Shown in pieces: positions 35,601 through 48,140 of a DNA stretch of 64,000 nucleotides. Source of the stretch: Archilochus colubris (lineage: Eukaryota > Chordata > Aves > Apodiformes > Trochilidae). Position 1 is the first letter of the stretch. Every line of letters starts with the position of its first letter. The notes beneath the pieces are model-generated. The model made no database searches, had not been told where the DNA came from, and was given only the letters and a program-made list of their open reading frames with translations. Location: assembly GCA_023079485.1 (NCBI GenBank), contig CM041083.1:142241052-142305051 (forward strand), in the 5' to 3' direction. A program made the translations under genes and the position numbers.

Positions 35601-38600
35601 CAGCAAACACAGCTCCAGCAAAGGAAACATCCTCTCAGGCTCCATCTTATGTTGTTCTGTTACACAATAAGTCAGGGTTAATCACTAATGAAAATAATCT
35701 GTGAAGCACAGCTACTGATTAAACATCAAAGCCATCTGTGCCATGTCACTAAGGTCCGATATAAAATAACCATAATTATTAATGCCTTTTGGTATGCTCT
35801 AAAAATTATTACTTGTGAGATGAATTTTCCACATGTAAACTCACTTCCAAGGGACAAAGTAAAGGTCTAAAAAGCCTTTGTGAGTTAATGCTGGAATTTA
35901 ATTAAATCCATAGTGCTGCTTAAAGTGGATCCATAGTCTCCAAGTATGCTGAGAAAGAAAAACTGTAAAACTAATTTTCTATGTCTTACTTGTATTCTAA
36001 TATGAATAAAAGCTATTAGAGTAATAAACTCAGTTCTAATTAGAAACATCGGAACTCTCAAGGAGACCAAAGTCTGGAGTTCAAGAAATGTGGTATTTTT
36101 GGAAAGGTATAGATAAAGTAGAAGTTTTGATTTTAGTTTTCCCATATTGCGTAGAAGAAAATTTAAAAGACCAAAGAGTAATCCTGAGAACTGTTGGTGA
36201 GAGAGTTGGTTGCTCTTGGTAGTTGCCCTTGCAATGCCCTAATATCCACAAGACTGAGCAAACATAACTTATTCTAAATAGAGTACCTGAGATAAAACAA
36301 ACACTGTGACTGCATGGCCAGGTAATGTCTATGTAAGAAAGATGCAGCCCATTTTATGCCACTTACTTAAAAGTGGCAATTGAATGTGGCTAGGCAAAAT
36401 CTGAAAACAAAACAAAAATGGGTTCTCTATAAATAAAACACTTGCTCCCAGGCTCATCTCAGAAGTTTTCTGGAAACATTATGGATTATGAATTCATACA
36501 TGCCCATTAGGCCAACAGATGTACCTCTTGTTCAGAGGAAACTGCAGCATCTCAGTAGGATCCAGCTGTGATCAGTTCCCCATAAACACTTGCAGGTTGC
36601 CCAATAGGGTCTGCTAAAGGGTAAGTGCACACTGATGCAGGTCCATCACACCTTACTTGTGCACCATAGAGCTCTTCCCCTTGTCCTTACCTAGCTCAGA
36701 AAGGCAAGGAGATGGATTTAACCACTTTATTTATCCCTTCTACACTCTAGAGATAGTAAAGAACCATACAGTCTTGAATTAGATCAGAATTAAAGGTTAA
36801 GCCATCAATGCTTTTTCTGTGGAGACCTCTATAACAGGATGAGACTTAATAGTCATGTGCTAGTCTCCTCTCCCACCTAATCCTTCCACAGGGAAACACA
36901 GCTCCATGTCACGGGTGGGGGGTGACAGCAGCCTCTTCCTTGTAACTCTAGGTGCACCTTTGTGCCTGTGGTACTTCTAGGTGCAAGCATTACAAGCTGG
37001 CTGGTCGGTGAACCAAGATGAGATGCAATGGACCAGGGAATGAGTTGGTAGGTCCTTTGCAATCTAAACCAACAAAGTTACAAGTCTTCAGACAAACTGC
37101 AGTAGCACATTGTGTTATTTTTGTTGCCTATATAAGAAAATAAAGGAATAAAAGGAATGCATGGCAAGGGCAGAAGAACTCTGCATCATTAAACAAGGAC
37201 TACTAGTAATTAAAGAGCTGTAAGTAAAAGAAGCTTGTTGGTTTCTTTACCTATTTTTATACCCTTTCTGCTGCAAAGAAATATGTGTTAAACCAGCTTC
37301 TATTCATACCATACTTAATCAACCACTTACCACTATAAGTATTTTATATACTGGTTTTTATATCATGGGGACTAAACACTTACTGATGTCATTTCATGGA
37401 AGTCCATTGAATTGCACCACAAATTAATTTGGCCCTGCACCTCTGCAGCTGCATGGAAGATGTTGGCTTTTCACCAAGTTCACACAAAGATGGAAATACT
37501 CATTTTCCAGCAGTAATTTGCAGATCCCACATTTGTCAAAAGCAAGAAGCATATTTTTACTTCCTTATTTATTTTTTCTATGAATACTCTTTTTGCAAAG
37601 CACAAACAGAAAAAAAATAAATAGAAAACATAGCTATCTCCAACCATAAAAATTCTCCAAATTAATGAAAACTTGCAAGTGTGTTAAAAGACACCATTTG
37701 AATGCTCTGAAGTGTATTTCTGTAATTCACAGAATTTTGAAAAATTTATTCTCCGTGAAATCCTAATAAACTCCTTCCTCTGCTTTCACAGTGGTCCTTG
37801 CTTCTGCTGCTGAATATTCATACCAGCTCCTCATCTTTCAAGCTCAGACCTGGAAATCTATTTTTGGAAGCCTTCTATTGAGACTCATGGAGGCACACAA
37901 GTGGAGATAAGGTGGGACAGGAATGGGAGATGGCAGTGGATCCATCCAATCTTCAGGAGTTGGCTTGAACTCTCTATCCTAACAGATTGCCTATGGATCT
38001 ACAGACAAAGGTCGGGCACAAACTGCAGGTTAGAACTGGTAGGCACAAATATTTTACATTAGTTCAAGAATTCACAAATATTTAAAGAAGCTTTAAGAGG
38101 AGATCCTGCTGTTCTCTGGATCAAGCAGCACATGAGCTGTGTTCTAAAACAAAATCCCTCCTCAGCCATTAGCACCACACTGCCCAGCACTCCAACTGGG
38201 GGGAGCTGCTTAAAATTTCCAAATAAGACACAAAGATGGGAACATCCAGACAGGAAAAGAGTGAGATGGAGCTGGTAGGGGTGCACTGACAGGGTGAAGG
38301 AGACATTTGAAGCCATGTGTTCTGTGGACTCACAGGAGATAAAGGTTGCTTTCCAAATGCTTAATATATAGTGTGTGGTCACCAAGTAAGTCTTACATTA
38401 CCCAAATCCCATTGCACCTTTTATCTGTCTGATTTCTTAGTTTTAAAAGACACTCATTGTAATTCCATCTTCTAAGGTTTTTCAGGGTCCAAGCTGTTTT
38501 AAATTATGTATCTGATTCCTTTGCACATTGATTATTTTATCTAGGTCTGTGGCAGAGATGCCAGGAGTAGAAAAAAATTCATGATTTCAGAGGCAAAACT

Positions 38601-40839
38601 CTCAGAGGTTTTGTTAAAGTTTGGGTTACATCCCTTGCTTTTATGCTGAGCTCTGTTAAAATCTTGCTGTTGAGACCAGGGCCAAGCCAATTCACAGTTC
38701 TTGTGTTCTTTTTTCTCCCAGGTTACCATGTTCAGACTCTACACCCCTCTACCAGAGAGTCCCTGGCAAATGCTTGCTCAGGGTAGCTGGAAATTCTCCA
38801 GCAAAGCCAAAACTGTCATTGACAATAGGTACATTCAGAAGCACTTCCCAATTAAAGAAAAGTTTGATAAATATTTTGAAATTGCCAGACAAAAATGTTT
38901 ACGTTTTCCAAAGAGAGAATTACTTTCCTACTTAAAATGTCATCACAGAAAGTACATATTTGTGTATGCAATTTTATATATAGCATATGTACAGTCCTAT
39001 ATAGCACATTTTTATTTTATTTTTAATATATACGTGTTAACAGATAGTAAGATCAAGAGGTTGAGGTCAAACCATATGAAATTCTAGAAGCCAAACATTT
39101 TAATTCACTTAATTCAAAGTAACATCATGATAGGGCCTTCAAAACTGAAATTTCAACTTCAAATTGACAATGTGTTCAGAATGACTGTGTTCTTCTTCAA
39201 TTTTCACAGGGTGGAAAAATTCTTTTTGTCCAGCTCTATCAGTTTATACAAAATTAGATGCAGGGTAGAAATGTGATTTTCTTTGCTGACTGAGAATAGC
39301 TGTTTTCTAGTGGGGAGTGATGCTGTTGCCTTCCCAAGCCAAGCTGGTTGTCACTGTGGGAACAGGGAGCCAACAACCAAGGACTTGTGTCTGAGACATC
39401 TTCCCTGTGTAGCTGGGCTCTCAGAAGTTAGATGGTAAAGTTGTTCTAATAGCTGCTGTTTGCTCCCTGTGAAATGCCTCAGTTTTTATAACATTCAGTG
39501 TAACAAGAGCATAAGAGACATCTTCTGGGGTCCATCCATCACCTTGCAGATTCTTTCAATGAAACCTAAATGATATCTGACACACATTGTATCACATTAC
39601 CTACAGCAGAAATTGCTGGTTCCTACATATTTTTTTCACTATTGCATTGCAAGGAAGCTGTTGTTTTCCACCAACCCTGCAATTTAAATTTTTTTTTATT
39701 TATTTATTTTTATTTTTAGGATGTCTCACAAAGTGCCAAATTCTGTTACCCTTACTCATACCAAAGAGAGTGCTATGCCAGTACTGGCACAATCTCAGCA
39801 AAACAGATGTTTAACATTGGTGGTGAGAGCCTTTCACCCATGCTCTGTCTAGGCAGAGCATTTTCTTACAAAGATGGGGGACCCAGCGACCCAGCTTTTT
39901 GGGGTGCTCGAGTAACTGAGGTTAAAAAGATGTGGAAAAGGTCTATGCTTCACTGACTTCAAAACATGAGTATGTTTTCAACTTCTCAACAACTAAAGGT
40001 TATGCAATGAAGAGGTCACACTTGTCAAGTGAAAAATTTAATTAATACTTTCACAATTTCAGAGAACAACACAATAATTCAGATTTTGGCTTTCTTCAGC
40101 TGCAGCGTGGCAGCTACCTGGGGCCAACACTATTTATTGGTGCACTGGGCTTAATATGAGAGAGAAAAGCACAAGCCCCTGGCCTTTACACAACCCAGAG
40201 TACTGCCACTGATGATCCCTCAGATAGACAAATAAAATTTGGCATGAATAAGGACAACCATAAAAAGGAGGGAGCATAGCCCCAATCTGGAAAATGTATC
40301 TGGTTTATCTGTAGTTTCTCTGATTGATTCCCAGCATGCAATATTGGGAGTTTGGATGGAGTTAGCAGAAAGTGACAAAATATCGTGTTAAGCAGAACTA
40401 AATTCTATTGGCCATGAGCTTCATTTCAGAAGACAAAACCAGTGCCTAATTGGAAAATTCCCCATTCATATGTCCCTGATATTCTCATGTAATGTTTGGG
40501 GTAGATAAATAAATATCTCTGCAACAGTGGTTGACAAGTTTTCCAAATAATTTCTCATAACCTGGAGTAGCTCTCTGTACAGACACCACACCAGAGGAGC
40601 AGCCCCAAGTGAAGAAAAAGGGTGGAGGTGATGTTATACACATTATAAAAAGTTAATAGGAAGACTTATTACTTAAAATATTGATAAAATACAAGAATTG
40701 AAGCACCAGTGGGGGAGTAATAATTAAATTATCTGGTTCAGAGAAGATACCTGTATTGTGTAATAAACACTAGCATTAGAGCCTGACTTGTAGTAATAAC
40801 AACCAGCAACTGATTATAAGCACTTTGACTTCAGTGTTT
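32651..40839. other. AT-rich unique non-coding sequence
   Basis: About 8 kb without a supported gene. Small items are an 8-bp inverted repeat TAGCAAAC/GTTTGCTA (32968-33001), an inverted TGCCACTT/AAGTGGCA (36357-36378) and an A/T-rich tract (39685-39717). The 128-codon frame at 38701-39087 ends in Tyr/Phe/Ile-rich residues from AT-rich DNA and has no domain. The stretch 35130-35330 is less repetitive and could be a weak conserved element. Confidence 0.55.
36357..36378. promoter_or_regulatory. Inverted NK2-like sites TGCCACTT / AAGTGGCA
   Basis: Perfect 8-bp arms (36357-36364 and 36371-36378) around ACTTAA. Each arm contains CCACTT/AAGTGG, the core preferred by NKX2-class homeodomains. A dimeric site is possible; chance is not excluded. 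Confidence 0.35.
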
Positions 40840-41217
40840 ATTTGTCTGCACCTGGATATTGCTGCTTGGCAATAATTAGGCTCCAATCACTCAAGCAAGC
40901 TTTAAATTTACCAAGTGTGAGCAAAACACATTATGTTCTGTTTACTCAAGAACAAACTGATCTCATTCAGAGAAAAGATGCCTGGTTGTCTCTCCTGACT
41001 AAGGAAAAAAATCAACTCTGCAAAAGCAAATTAAGATGACCATTTTCTTTTAGTGGTCCGAATTGTACTTACCTGAATTATTCTCCAGAATCTGATGGCA
41101 AGTCTTTTAGAAAAATAAATTTCTTTTGAATGGTAGTATATTAAGAAATGCCAGTCATCTGATATTGCTATGAGTTCTCAGGCAGCTAATGAATGGATGC
41201 TATCTTTTCAGAGGGTC

Positions 41218-41252
41218 TTTTTTTTTTTCTTTTCTTTTTTCTTTTCCTTTTT
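41218..41252. repeat. Polypyrimidine tract
   Basis: T-rich run broken by single C, about 35 bp. It encodes the poly-Phe part of a plus-strand frame and is not coding. Confidence 0.85.
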
Positions 41253-41476
41253 GAGGCCAGTTCCAGAGGAGAAAAGAGATGGAATCAAACATTTACGGGT
41301 AGCTCATTAGCACCTCTAGTGTTGCCAAAGAATTTTCAAGATCAAATGCAACTGCTGCATAAATTGCGTGTAAACGGCACATTTAGGCAAGCTCTCATCT
41401 TTTTAAAGGGAGGAGAGACCCTCTTGTAAAGGCAAACTGTATTTAAGATTTCTACATATTCCCCTAAACAGACGTT

Positions 41477-41495
41477 TATATATATATATATATAT
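41477..41495. repeat. (TA)n microsatellite
   Basis: About nine TA units, inside the second regulatory block. Confidence 0.85.
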
Positions 41496-42272
41496 TTTAA
41501 CCAGCCAGGCGTTATTCTCTGTGCTTAAAACCTGCCCTATGGGCTTTGCTATGACGGGTGCTGGAGAAATGCATAATTAAAAACGAAAAAGGCTTTTAGA
41601 GCCCTGTTTACTTCGGTGACTACTGTGAAACAAATGTTTCTTTCTACTTGCATCGCCCACCCACAGAAAGGGAACAGAACAAAGATGGCTCTGTCAGGCC
41701 TCTCTCCACTAGAGAACGCCTTGAGAGGCCAGAATGTATTAGGGCCCTGCTGAGCCCATTCAGCTCCACATAACACTCATACACACCGTACAACTAATTA
41801 CATGTCAGATTAGCGATTTCATTATTACCACACTACCACTAATTAAAACTGCTTTGATATTGCTCAAGTAGTTTTATGTGTTTACACAGTTTTAAAATAT
41901 GGTTCTTTCGATTTTTTATTTATTTTTTTTTTTAAATCAAATCGGCGTCGTTTAAATGGTGAAAAAAAAGACATATAAGGGAAGAAAAAAAAATCACTTT
42001 TCTCCCTGCAAAGCAACTTTTTTGACAGGCGAATTCGAAGCGCAAAGTCCCAACTGTACCTTAATCTGCAAATTGCTAGATTCGTGTCAGCTTTCCATTC
42101 CTGACACTGCCCCAAGCTTAAGTTCTCCAAGTAAGTAAATAACAAAAGTTACATCATTTTAATCTATATTCATCATTTTAATTGCCTGAATCTTCACTCA
42201 GACAAAGTAGCACTGTAGTTTTATGGTATTTGATTAATGAGGGCAAGAAAATTGAAGTTTTGCAATAAAACT

Positions 42273-42293
42273 AAAAAAAAAAAAAAAAAAAAA
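42273..42293. repeat. Poly-A, 21 bases
   Basis: Uninterrupted A run between two complex stretches of the 40840-43150 block. Confidence 0.85.
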
Positions 42294-42917
42294 TCAACAG
42301 ACTTTTATAGTTTGTTTTTTTTTCCCTTATGATTTTAATTTAATGGCTCGTGTTTTCATTACTGCAGAGGCTGTACACTTTAGCTTGCAATTATGTCCCA
42401 TCTGTGAAGCACTGTGTTATTACAGTTTATTCTAGTAGCTTTTCAATCACTTTTGAGTTGTGCTTTACAAGTATTCTTGCAGCAGGTGGGCTTACTGGCA
42501 TGGGACCAGAAATACACAAAGCGCAAAGCTGGAGTTTAATGGCAGCCATATGCATGTGGCACAGAGCGCCAGCCTTCCCCCATATGCTGCTAAGCAGCCC
42601 CTTCAGCCTGCCAGTCACTCTTCTTACTGACTACAGTCTCTAAGTAGTTTTCTGCCAGGGAAAAATATACCAAGGCAGCAAATTTCTCCAGTGCACCATC
42701 CTTATTACTGAGACAACCCTGTCATTAGCAAAAGCACAATGAACCTGATCTGGAGATGCATACCAATTAGGTTGCGTGGAGCACTTTTCCTTCTTATCTC
42801 TATGGAAACTCGGCCTCCCTGGCTGCAGTGGACAATCAGTAATGTTTCATCCACCCATATGTCACCTAGTTAACACTGTACACTTTCATGTGAACCAAAA
42901 ATCTGCTCTAACCCTCT

Positions 42918-43035
42918 CAACGACGCGAAGTAAAGAAATTAAAGATAGGGAAAGGAGCAAAGTGCCCCGCGCCTCTCTGAGCGAGTGCGCCTTTAGCAGC
43001 GCCCCAACCTGTGCAGTCAGCACTCCTGGACGCAG
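42918..43035. promoter_or_regulatory. Short CpG-rich patch
   Basis: About ten CpGs in roughly 115 bp (AACGACGCGAAG, CCCCGCGCC, GAGCGAGTGCGCC, AGCGCCCC, GACGCAG) in an otherwise CpG-poor region. It is too short for a standard CpG island but is the second-densest CpG stretch here after 6961-7440. Whether it is a promoter or enhancer core is unknown. Confidence 0.45.
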
Positions 43036-43150
43036 AGAAAGTGGTGAGAATTCTAACTTTAGCTGGAGCAAAGCACAGAAATCTAAATCTGGGGAAGCTT
43101 GTGGAAATGACTCAAAGCCAACTTCCCCTGTTACGGCAGGTATAGTCTTT

Positions 43151-46100
43151 TAAATCCCAAAAAAATGCTGTGCCACCTGCTCTAGGACAGGAGAATGCTC
43201 CACACTGCTTCTCCCCACTCACCACCCTTAAGCCTATTTTTCCTCCAGGTACCTAGAATTTTCATTTAAAAAAAGCTAAATTTTCACCCTGAGATCAACG
43301 AATATTTCTGTTCACATTTGTCTCACTAAAGAAGAAAGTCTCAGAGAATAAGGAAATACACCTGATTCATTCCTTTTCAATTCTCCTTAATTCCTTGCTA
43401 TTTAAGGCTCTGCTCTCATTTTTAAATTCCTCTTTGTTTAAAAAAGAGTAACTGGAGAGACTGGGAAAAGATTGCCGTGGTGTTGATTTTAACCTCTACA
43501 TGTTTTGTCTGTAATTAAATGTAGGAGAATGTGTACCAATAGACATGGCACAGTTGCATCAAGAGCTGCAGTTTTAACAGTGCACATACCATATGCATAA
43601 ATAAAATGCAGATTCTTTGAGGTGAGACAAGGTGCTTTTTTTGATGTTACAATGTGTGACTCACACCTAAAATGCATCACCCTCATTGGATTTATTCTAC
43701 AGCATTATTTCTTCATTTTATATATTAGCTAGCAAATAATAATGTGCGGAATAGCAGTACTCCATGTCCTTTGGGCAACAATACCTTTCCTGGGAAAGAG
43801 TGTCTTCCTTATAGCAATATTTAATTTGTAATTAGCAAAGGAACACCTCAGAGATGCATCGAATATTGACAGGAAAATGGTCATAAATGTCAAAAGGAAA
43901 AATGGAAATCTCCTTTTGAAAGCATGCAGGTCTGAGTGAGTACAGGTGTCACAAATGCTCCAGATTCAATGCAATGAATGTGCTTAATCCAGGCAGAGGC
44001 ACATCAGGAGAGGTGAACTCATATTCCAGATGAACAAACATTTAAAGAAGCTGAATGCAATTAAAATAGCACCTATCAAATGATGGATGTTGAGAAATAA
44101 AGGCAAGCTGAGAACTGCTGCTGGCTCAGAAAGCTGCATGGAAAGTAAAAGGGAAAAACAGGAGCTCAAGGAACACTGGTTTCTCTCTCAGAACTGAGTA
44201 GACTTGTGTCAGTGCTGTTGATATTCCCATGATACTGTCACTTATAGAACATTTATTTTTTTATTATAAAAGCAATTCTGGATATGTGTAAAATTCTAAG
44301 CCTTCTAGTGGGAGCAATTTAAAACTGAATAAGGCAGTCCTCAGGGGATTGTACTACTCTTTGCGGTTTGTTTTGAGGTTTAACTCATCACAGGAAAAAC
44401 TTCTTCTTCAGGAGTAATTATTATTAGTTGTGACCCTGGAGAACAATGCAGTAAGAGTAACTAGAGAGTTGTAAGGGAGCTGTTCATTCAAATGTAAAAT
44501 ACACTTTTAGGAAAAAAAAGAGGACTAGATATCAAATTGAAAAGGGCCAGCAGAATTTTGGCCAGTCTGGCCAAGGTTACTACAAAGTAGTCATACTGCT
44601 ATTTATGGGTCACTACAAGCAAAGATTCAGGCAATTTCTTTGGAGATTTAATCTTATAGATAGAACAATATATTTTATATTTTTCAGTAAAAGATGTCAT
44701 ACCTGATGTGAGCTTTTTCCTTTATCAGTTCAAGAGAAAAAAGAGAGAAAATAACATTTCACCAGTGCACTTCTCAGCCTGCAAAATGAGCTCTGGTAAG
44801 CTCTGTACCCTGTAGCCCTAGAAGGTTCAAGTTACAATAAGGGCCCGATTCTGTGCTCAATGAATAGGGTAAGGAACACTTTTAAAATAAGCTTCCTTTT
44901 TTTTTTTTTTTCTTTTTAAAGAGGCAGTCATTATTTATACACACTTTAATCTCAAAAAGAATGACTGAAAATACACTTTAGGTGACTTCTAGAAAACGGG
45001 ATAAGAAAAGTATAAGTAATTTTATACACATGGTATTTTATTATTATTATTACGCTGAGACTTAAGAGTCTTAACATTAAGTATTTTGGTAAAGAAAAAC
45101 CTGTAAAAATTGATGCAAACCCAATTTTTTTTCTACTATGGCCAAGTATAAACTATGTACAAAAGATGGGCATTTATATATTACGACAAAATATCTACTC
45201 TAAGGTTCAGAGTCTCCAGAATTTCACAGTCACTCTTGTAACTTAGCAGCTCTGTCACAGTTATGTGGTACCTGTCATTACTTTATAATCAAATACAGTA
45301 GTTCTCACAGTTATCTTTTGGGCTATGAAGATGTGTTTATAGCACACCTTTCTAAATATGTCTTTAGCTCCTGTCAGGAACAGCACCTAAATCCTTTTAT
45401 CACATAAAACATTTTTAAAATTTATTTATTTCACACTTTTTCTTTGCTTAAGGCAAATTCAGAAACCATTTTCATTTTTCAGGGATGTTAATGAGATACT
45501 TTTGAACAGAAGGGTAAAAACTTATGCTTTACCTTATTGTTTATGATGCTTGTATAGAAAGCTTTGAATTTGAAATAGTTCTATTTGGAATTAGGGGTTA
45601 TTTCAGCAAAGAAAGAAAGGAATTTAATTGTCAGTCTTCACAGGCATAGGATTAAATGAACTTCAGTCAGAATAACTGTGATATATATTTAACTAAGATG
45701 GAAGGATCATTCCAATATGGCACTTCGTAATTTTTTCCTTGATATTATATCATTGGCACTTTGTCAAGTTCAGTATGCTTTACTTTCTGGTGTTGGTGTA
45801 CAACTCAGTGGGCATAGTCTCAGTGCAAAGCCATGGAGACAAAATTTTATGATCTGAGTTGTGTCCTGCTGAGGACTTGAGAAGAAGTAGAAAAACACTT
45901 GCCCTACTTTTCTATTCCGTGTGACTTCGGAGCAATCAGGAGCATCAAGGAGTATATGCTGGGCTACATCAACAGCAAAATTCCCAGAGGAAGCAGATAA
46001 AGTGCAAAAGGTTGAGCTGTCTTTTGATAAATCCAACCTAATTTAGATATATAGCTGAAGATTGGAGTTAGGAGAGTGCCAAACTCATCTCCCCCTAAAG

Positions 46101-47989
46101 TCATCAGAGAGGAAACCCTTCAAAGCACAGCATCTGAGTCATCTTCAGATGATGAACCTTTCCCTCCATGGGTATTCTTGAAGCCTGGGATAAACATATT
46201 TCTGGCATTAGCTCCTCAGTCTAATTAGAGTGGGAGGAACCTAGGCATGGGTGACTGACCTTGTTCAGAACAGCGTGGCACCCTGGGGCACCCCTGCCTC
46301 AGCACCAAGGCAGAAGCCTGACTGCATTAAGTTTCTAGTTAAAATACTGCTGTGCTAGTGGGTGTTTGGTTGGAGTGAGTTTGCTCTTGATAGAAGAAAT
46401 CTGAGTGACAAGTCTACAAGATGAAGTTGTCTACTCACACCAGCCTTTTACTGAAATGGCACTTCAATTTCCAGCTATTTGAAACCATAGTTTCTTTTTC
46501 AAGAAGGCCAAGTATGGCTTGCTATTGACAAAATAAAGAAGGGTTTTTTCCTGGGTCTTTTTTTGTCATTTTGTTTGAATACCTCAGCCAATCTTTCATA
46601 AGGATACTAACTGCTGGGTTTGTCTCACATGTAAAATAAGACAACTTGGAAAGTTACTGCATATTTGTCTTTCTTTACTATACCACATGGAAGCAAATAT
46701 GCTATTCATATGCTATTTAGCATATGAAAGTCTGGTGCACACCTGTAACTAAAGGGAACAAGTCATATGAGTATAGCACTGAAAATTAATACTGAAGCTC
46801 CAGAAAATGTAAAAGGGAAAAAAAAATCCTTGGGAATCAATTGAATGCACTGTCATGAATTTTGCACGGCCTTGAGTCCATTCCTGTCATGATTCCTGAG
46901 AACAACTACAATTGCAAGTGTAACATTTCATCCATAAAATAGGCTTTTATGATTCATATTCCCAAAGTGCAAATAGAAGTTCTTTTTCTGCAGCTCTACA
47001 GAATCTAGCCTGAAAATATGTAATCTCCTTCATTATTCTATCAGAGACAGTAAACCTCTGTTCCTGAAAGCCCAGGATCTAGAAAGCAGTAAAATTATTC
47101 CAGATAACTAAAAATATGGCTTCACCTTCTTTGCATATACCAAACACGGTGTTGCATATCACGCAGAAAGCCTTCTCAGTAAGGATGTCACTTCCAGAGG
47201 TTACTTAGAGTGAAGTGTAACACCATGCATAATGTAGCAAATGTGGTACAAATGTCAGAGTGAATTTATATTCTAAATAATGTCACTGATATGGAGAGTT
47301 CCAAAGTTAGCTTAGAGATAAAGTATTGCAATCATTGTCAGAAATATTGTATAATTTATGATATCAGATATGAAATCAGCTTTCAGGCTGAAATTTTTCC
47401 TCATTATTATTGTCAGGCTTGATGGGAAATGCAGGTAGCTTATATTCAAAAATCCTGAAGATCTTAGAAAAAAGTGTAGGGACAAAGATAGTCTTATAGT
47501 TGAGACGAATTTATGAAGTGAAGATAGTGATCTTATGTGGCCAATAGTTCATAAATACTTCAGTACAACTGACTGAAGGCTTTTATATTTTTTCATCTTT
47601 ACTTATATTTCTTCTCTGGCTTTTGACTAAATCATTCCTGGTTATGCCTTTTGACATATCAACATTTATTTCAGGACCTGCTCCAGAGCTGTTTGGTTAA
47701 GCCTGTTGTTGCCACATAATATGGTACAACCCACAAACAGCCTCCATTGCAAAGTTGCAGTTTCACAAATCTTTTGTTAAGTTTGTGATGAAAAATACCA
47801 GCACATTATTTATTCCACTGGAATTAAATGTAAATGAGATTCTTTGTTAACTACCATTTTATGGTTAGGAGTGGTTGTAGGTTATCTTTACCAGTACTTT
47901 TTATCTTAGGGTTCTCTGGTTGAGCTAAATAATTAAATAACCAAATCATATCGTGTAATTCCTGTTGCCTTCTTGAATGATCCAAAAAA
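43151..47989. other. AT-rich unique non-coding sequence
   Basis: No gene is supported. Several poly-T/A runs occur (for example 44899-44911). A perfect inverted repeat lies at 46705-46728. No transposon family is recognised. Confidence 0.6.
46705..46728. other. Perfect 11-bp inverted repeat TTCATATGCTA / TAGCATATGAA
   Basis: Arms 46705-46715 and 46718-46728 are exactly complementary around TT. The arms include ATGCTA/TAGCAT, resembling POU/octamer half-sites, and a CATATG E-box in each arm. Half of the left arm is also repeated just upstream (ATATGCTATT). Confidence 0.65.
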
Positions 47990-48140
47990 GCACAGACACA
48001 CAGACACACAGATATATTCACTTGCAAATATACTCACCTCTCTATACTTACAAACACTTCTACATTCGCACACACCTATATATACAAATATACACAGATG
48101 TATATAAATTTGTATTTGAACACAGGTACATTCACATTTC
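47990..48140. repeat. Degenerate CA/TA-rich repeat
   Basis: CACAGACACACAGATATA, ACACACCTATATATAC and related units over 150 bp form a decayed microsatellite. It explains the opposing frames (Tyr/Ile/Cys-rich) on both strands here. Confidence 0.75.

Larger units (their letters stand above)
40840..43150. promoter_or_regulatory. Candidate regulatory block, second conserved-type cluster
   Basis: This 2.3-kb stretch mixes complex sequence with short homopolymers. It holds TAATTA cores at 41574, 41795 and 41840, a TCF/LEF-like CTTTGATAT (41852-41860), GATTAGCG (41808), GGCGTCGTTT (41945) and GGCGAATTCGAAGCGC (about 42028). A run of complex sequence follows from 42340 to 42640 (for example CAAAGCGCAAAGC and CATATGCATGTGG) and then a CpG patch at 42918-43035. 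It resembles developmental enhancer clusters. No exon is recognisable in any frame. It may contain several separate elements; limits are approximate. Confidence 0.42.

Noticed and set aside
38701..39087. 128-codon plus-strand frame starting after a polypyrimidine-AG-like stretch
   Set aside because: A possible acceptor precedes it, but the protein drifts into Tyr/Ile/Phe-rich AT-driven sequence with no known domain.
39465..39520. GAAATGCCTCAGTTTTTATAAC resembling the MIR core
   Set aside because: Only the CCTCAGTTT word fits; neighbouring positions do not follow the consensus.
47990..48140. Opposing frames over a CA/TA-rich stretch as a possible gene pair
   Set aside because: Explained by a decayed microsatellite that is open on both strands.
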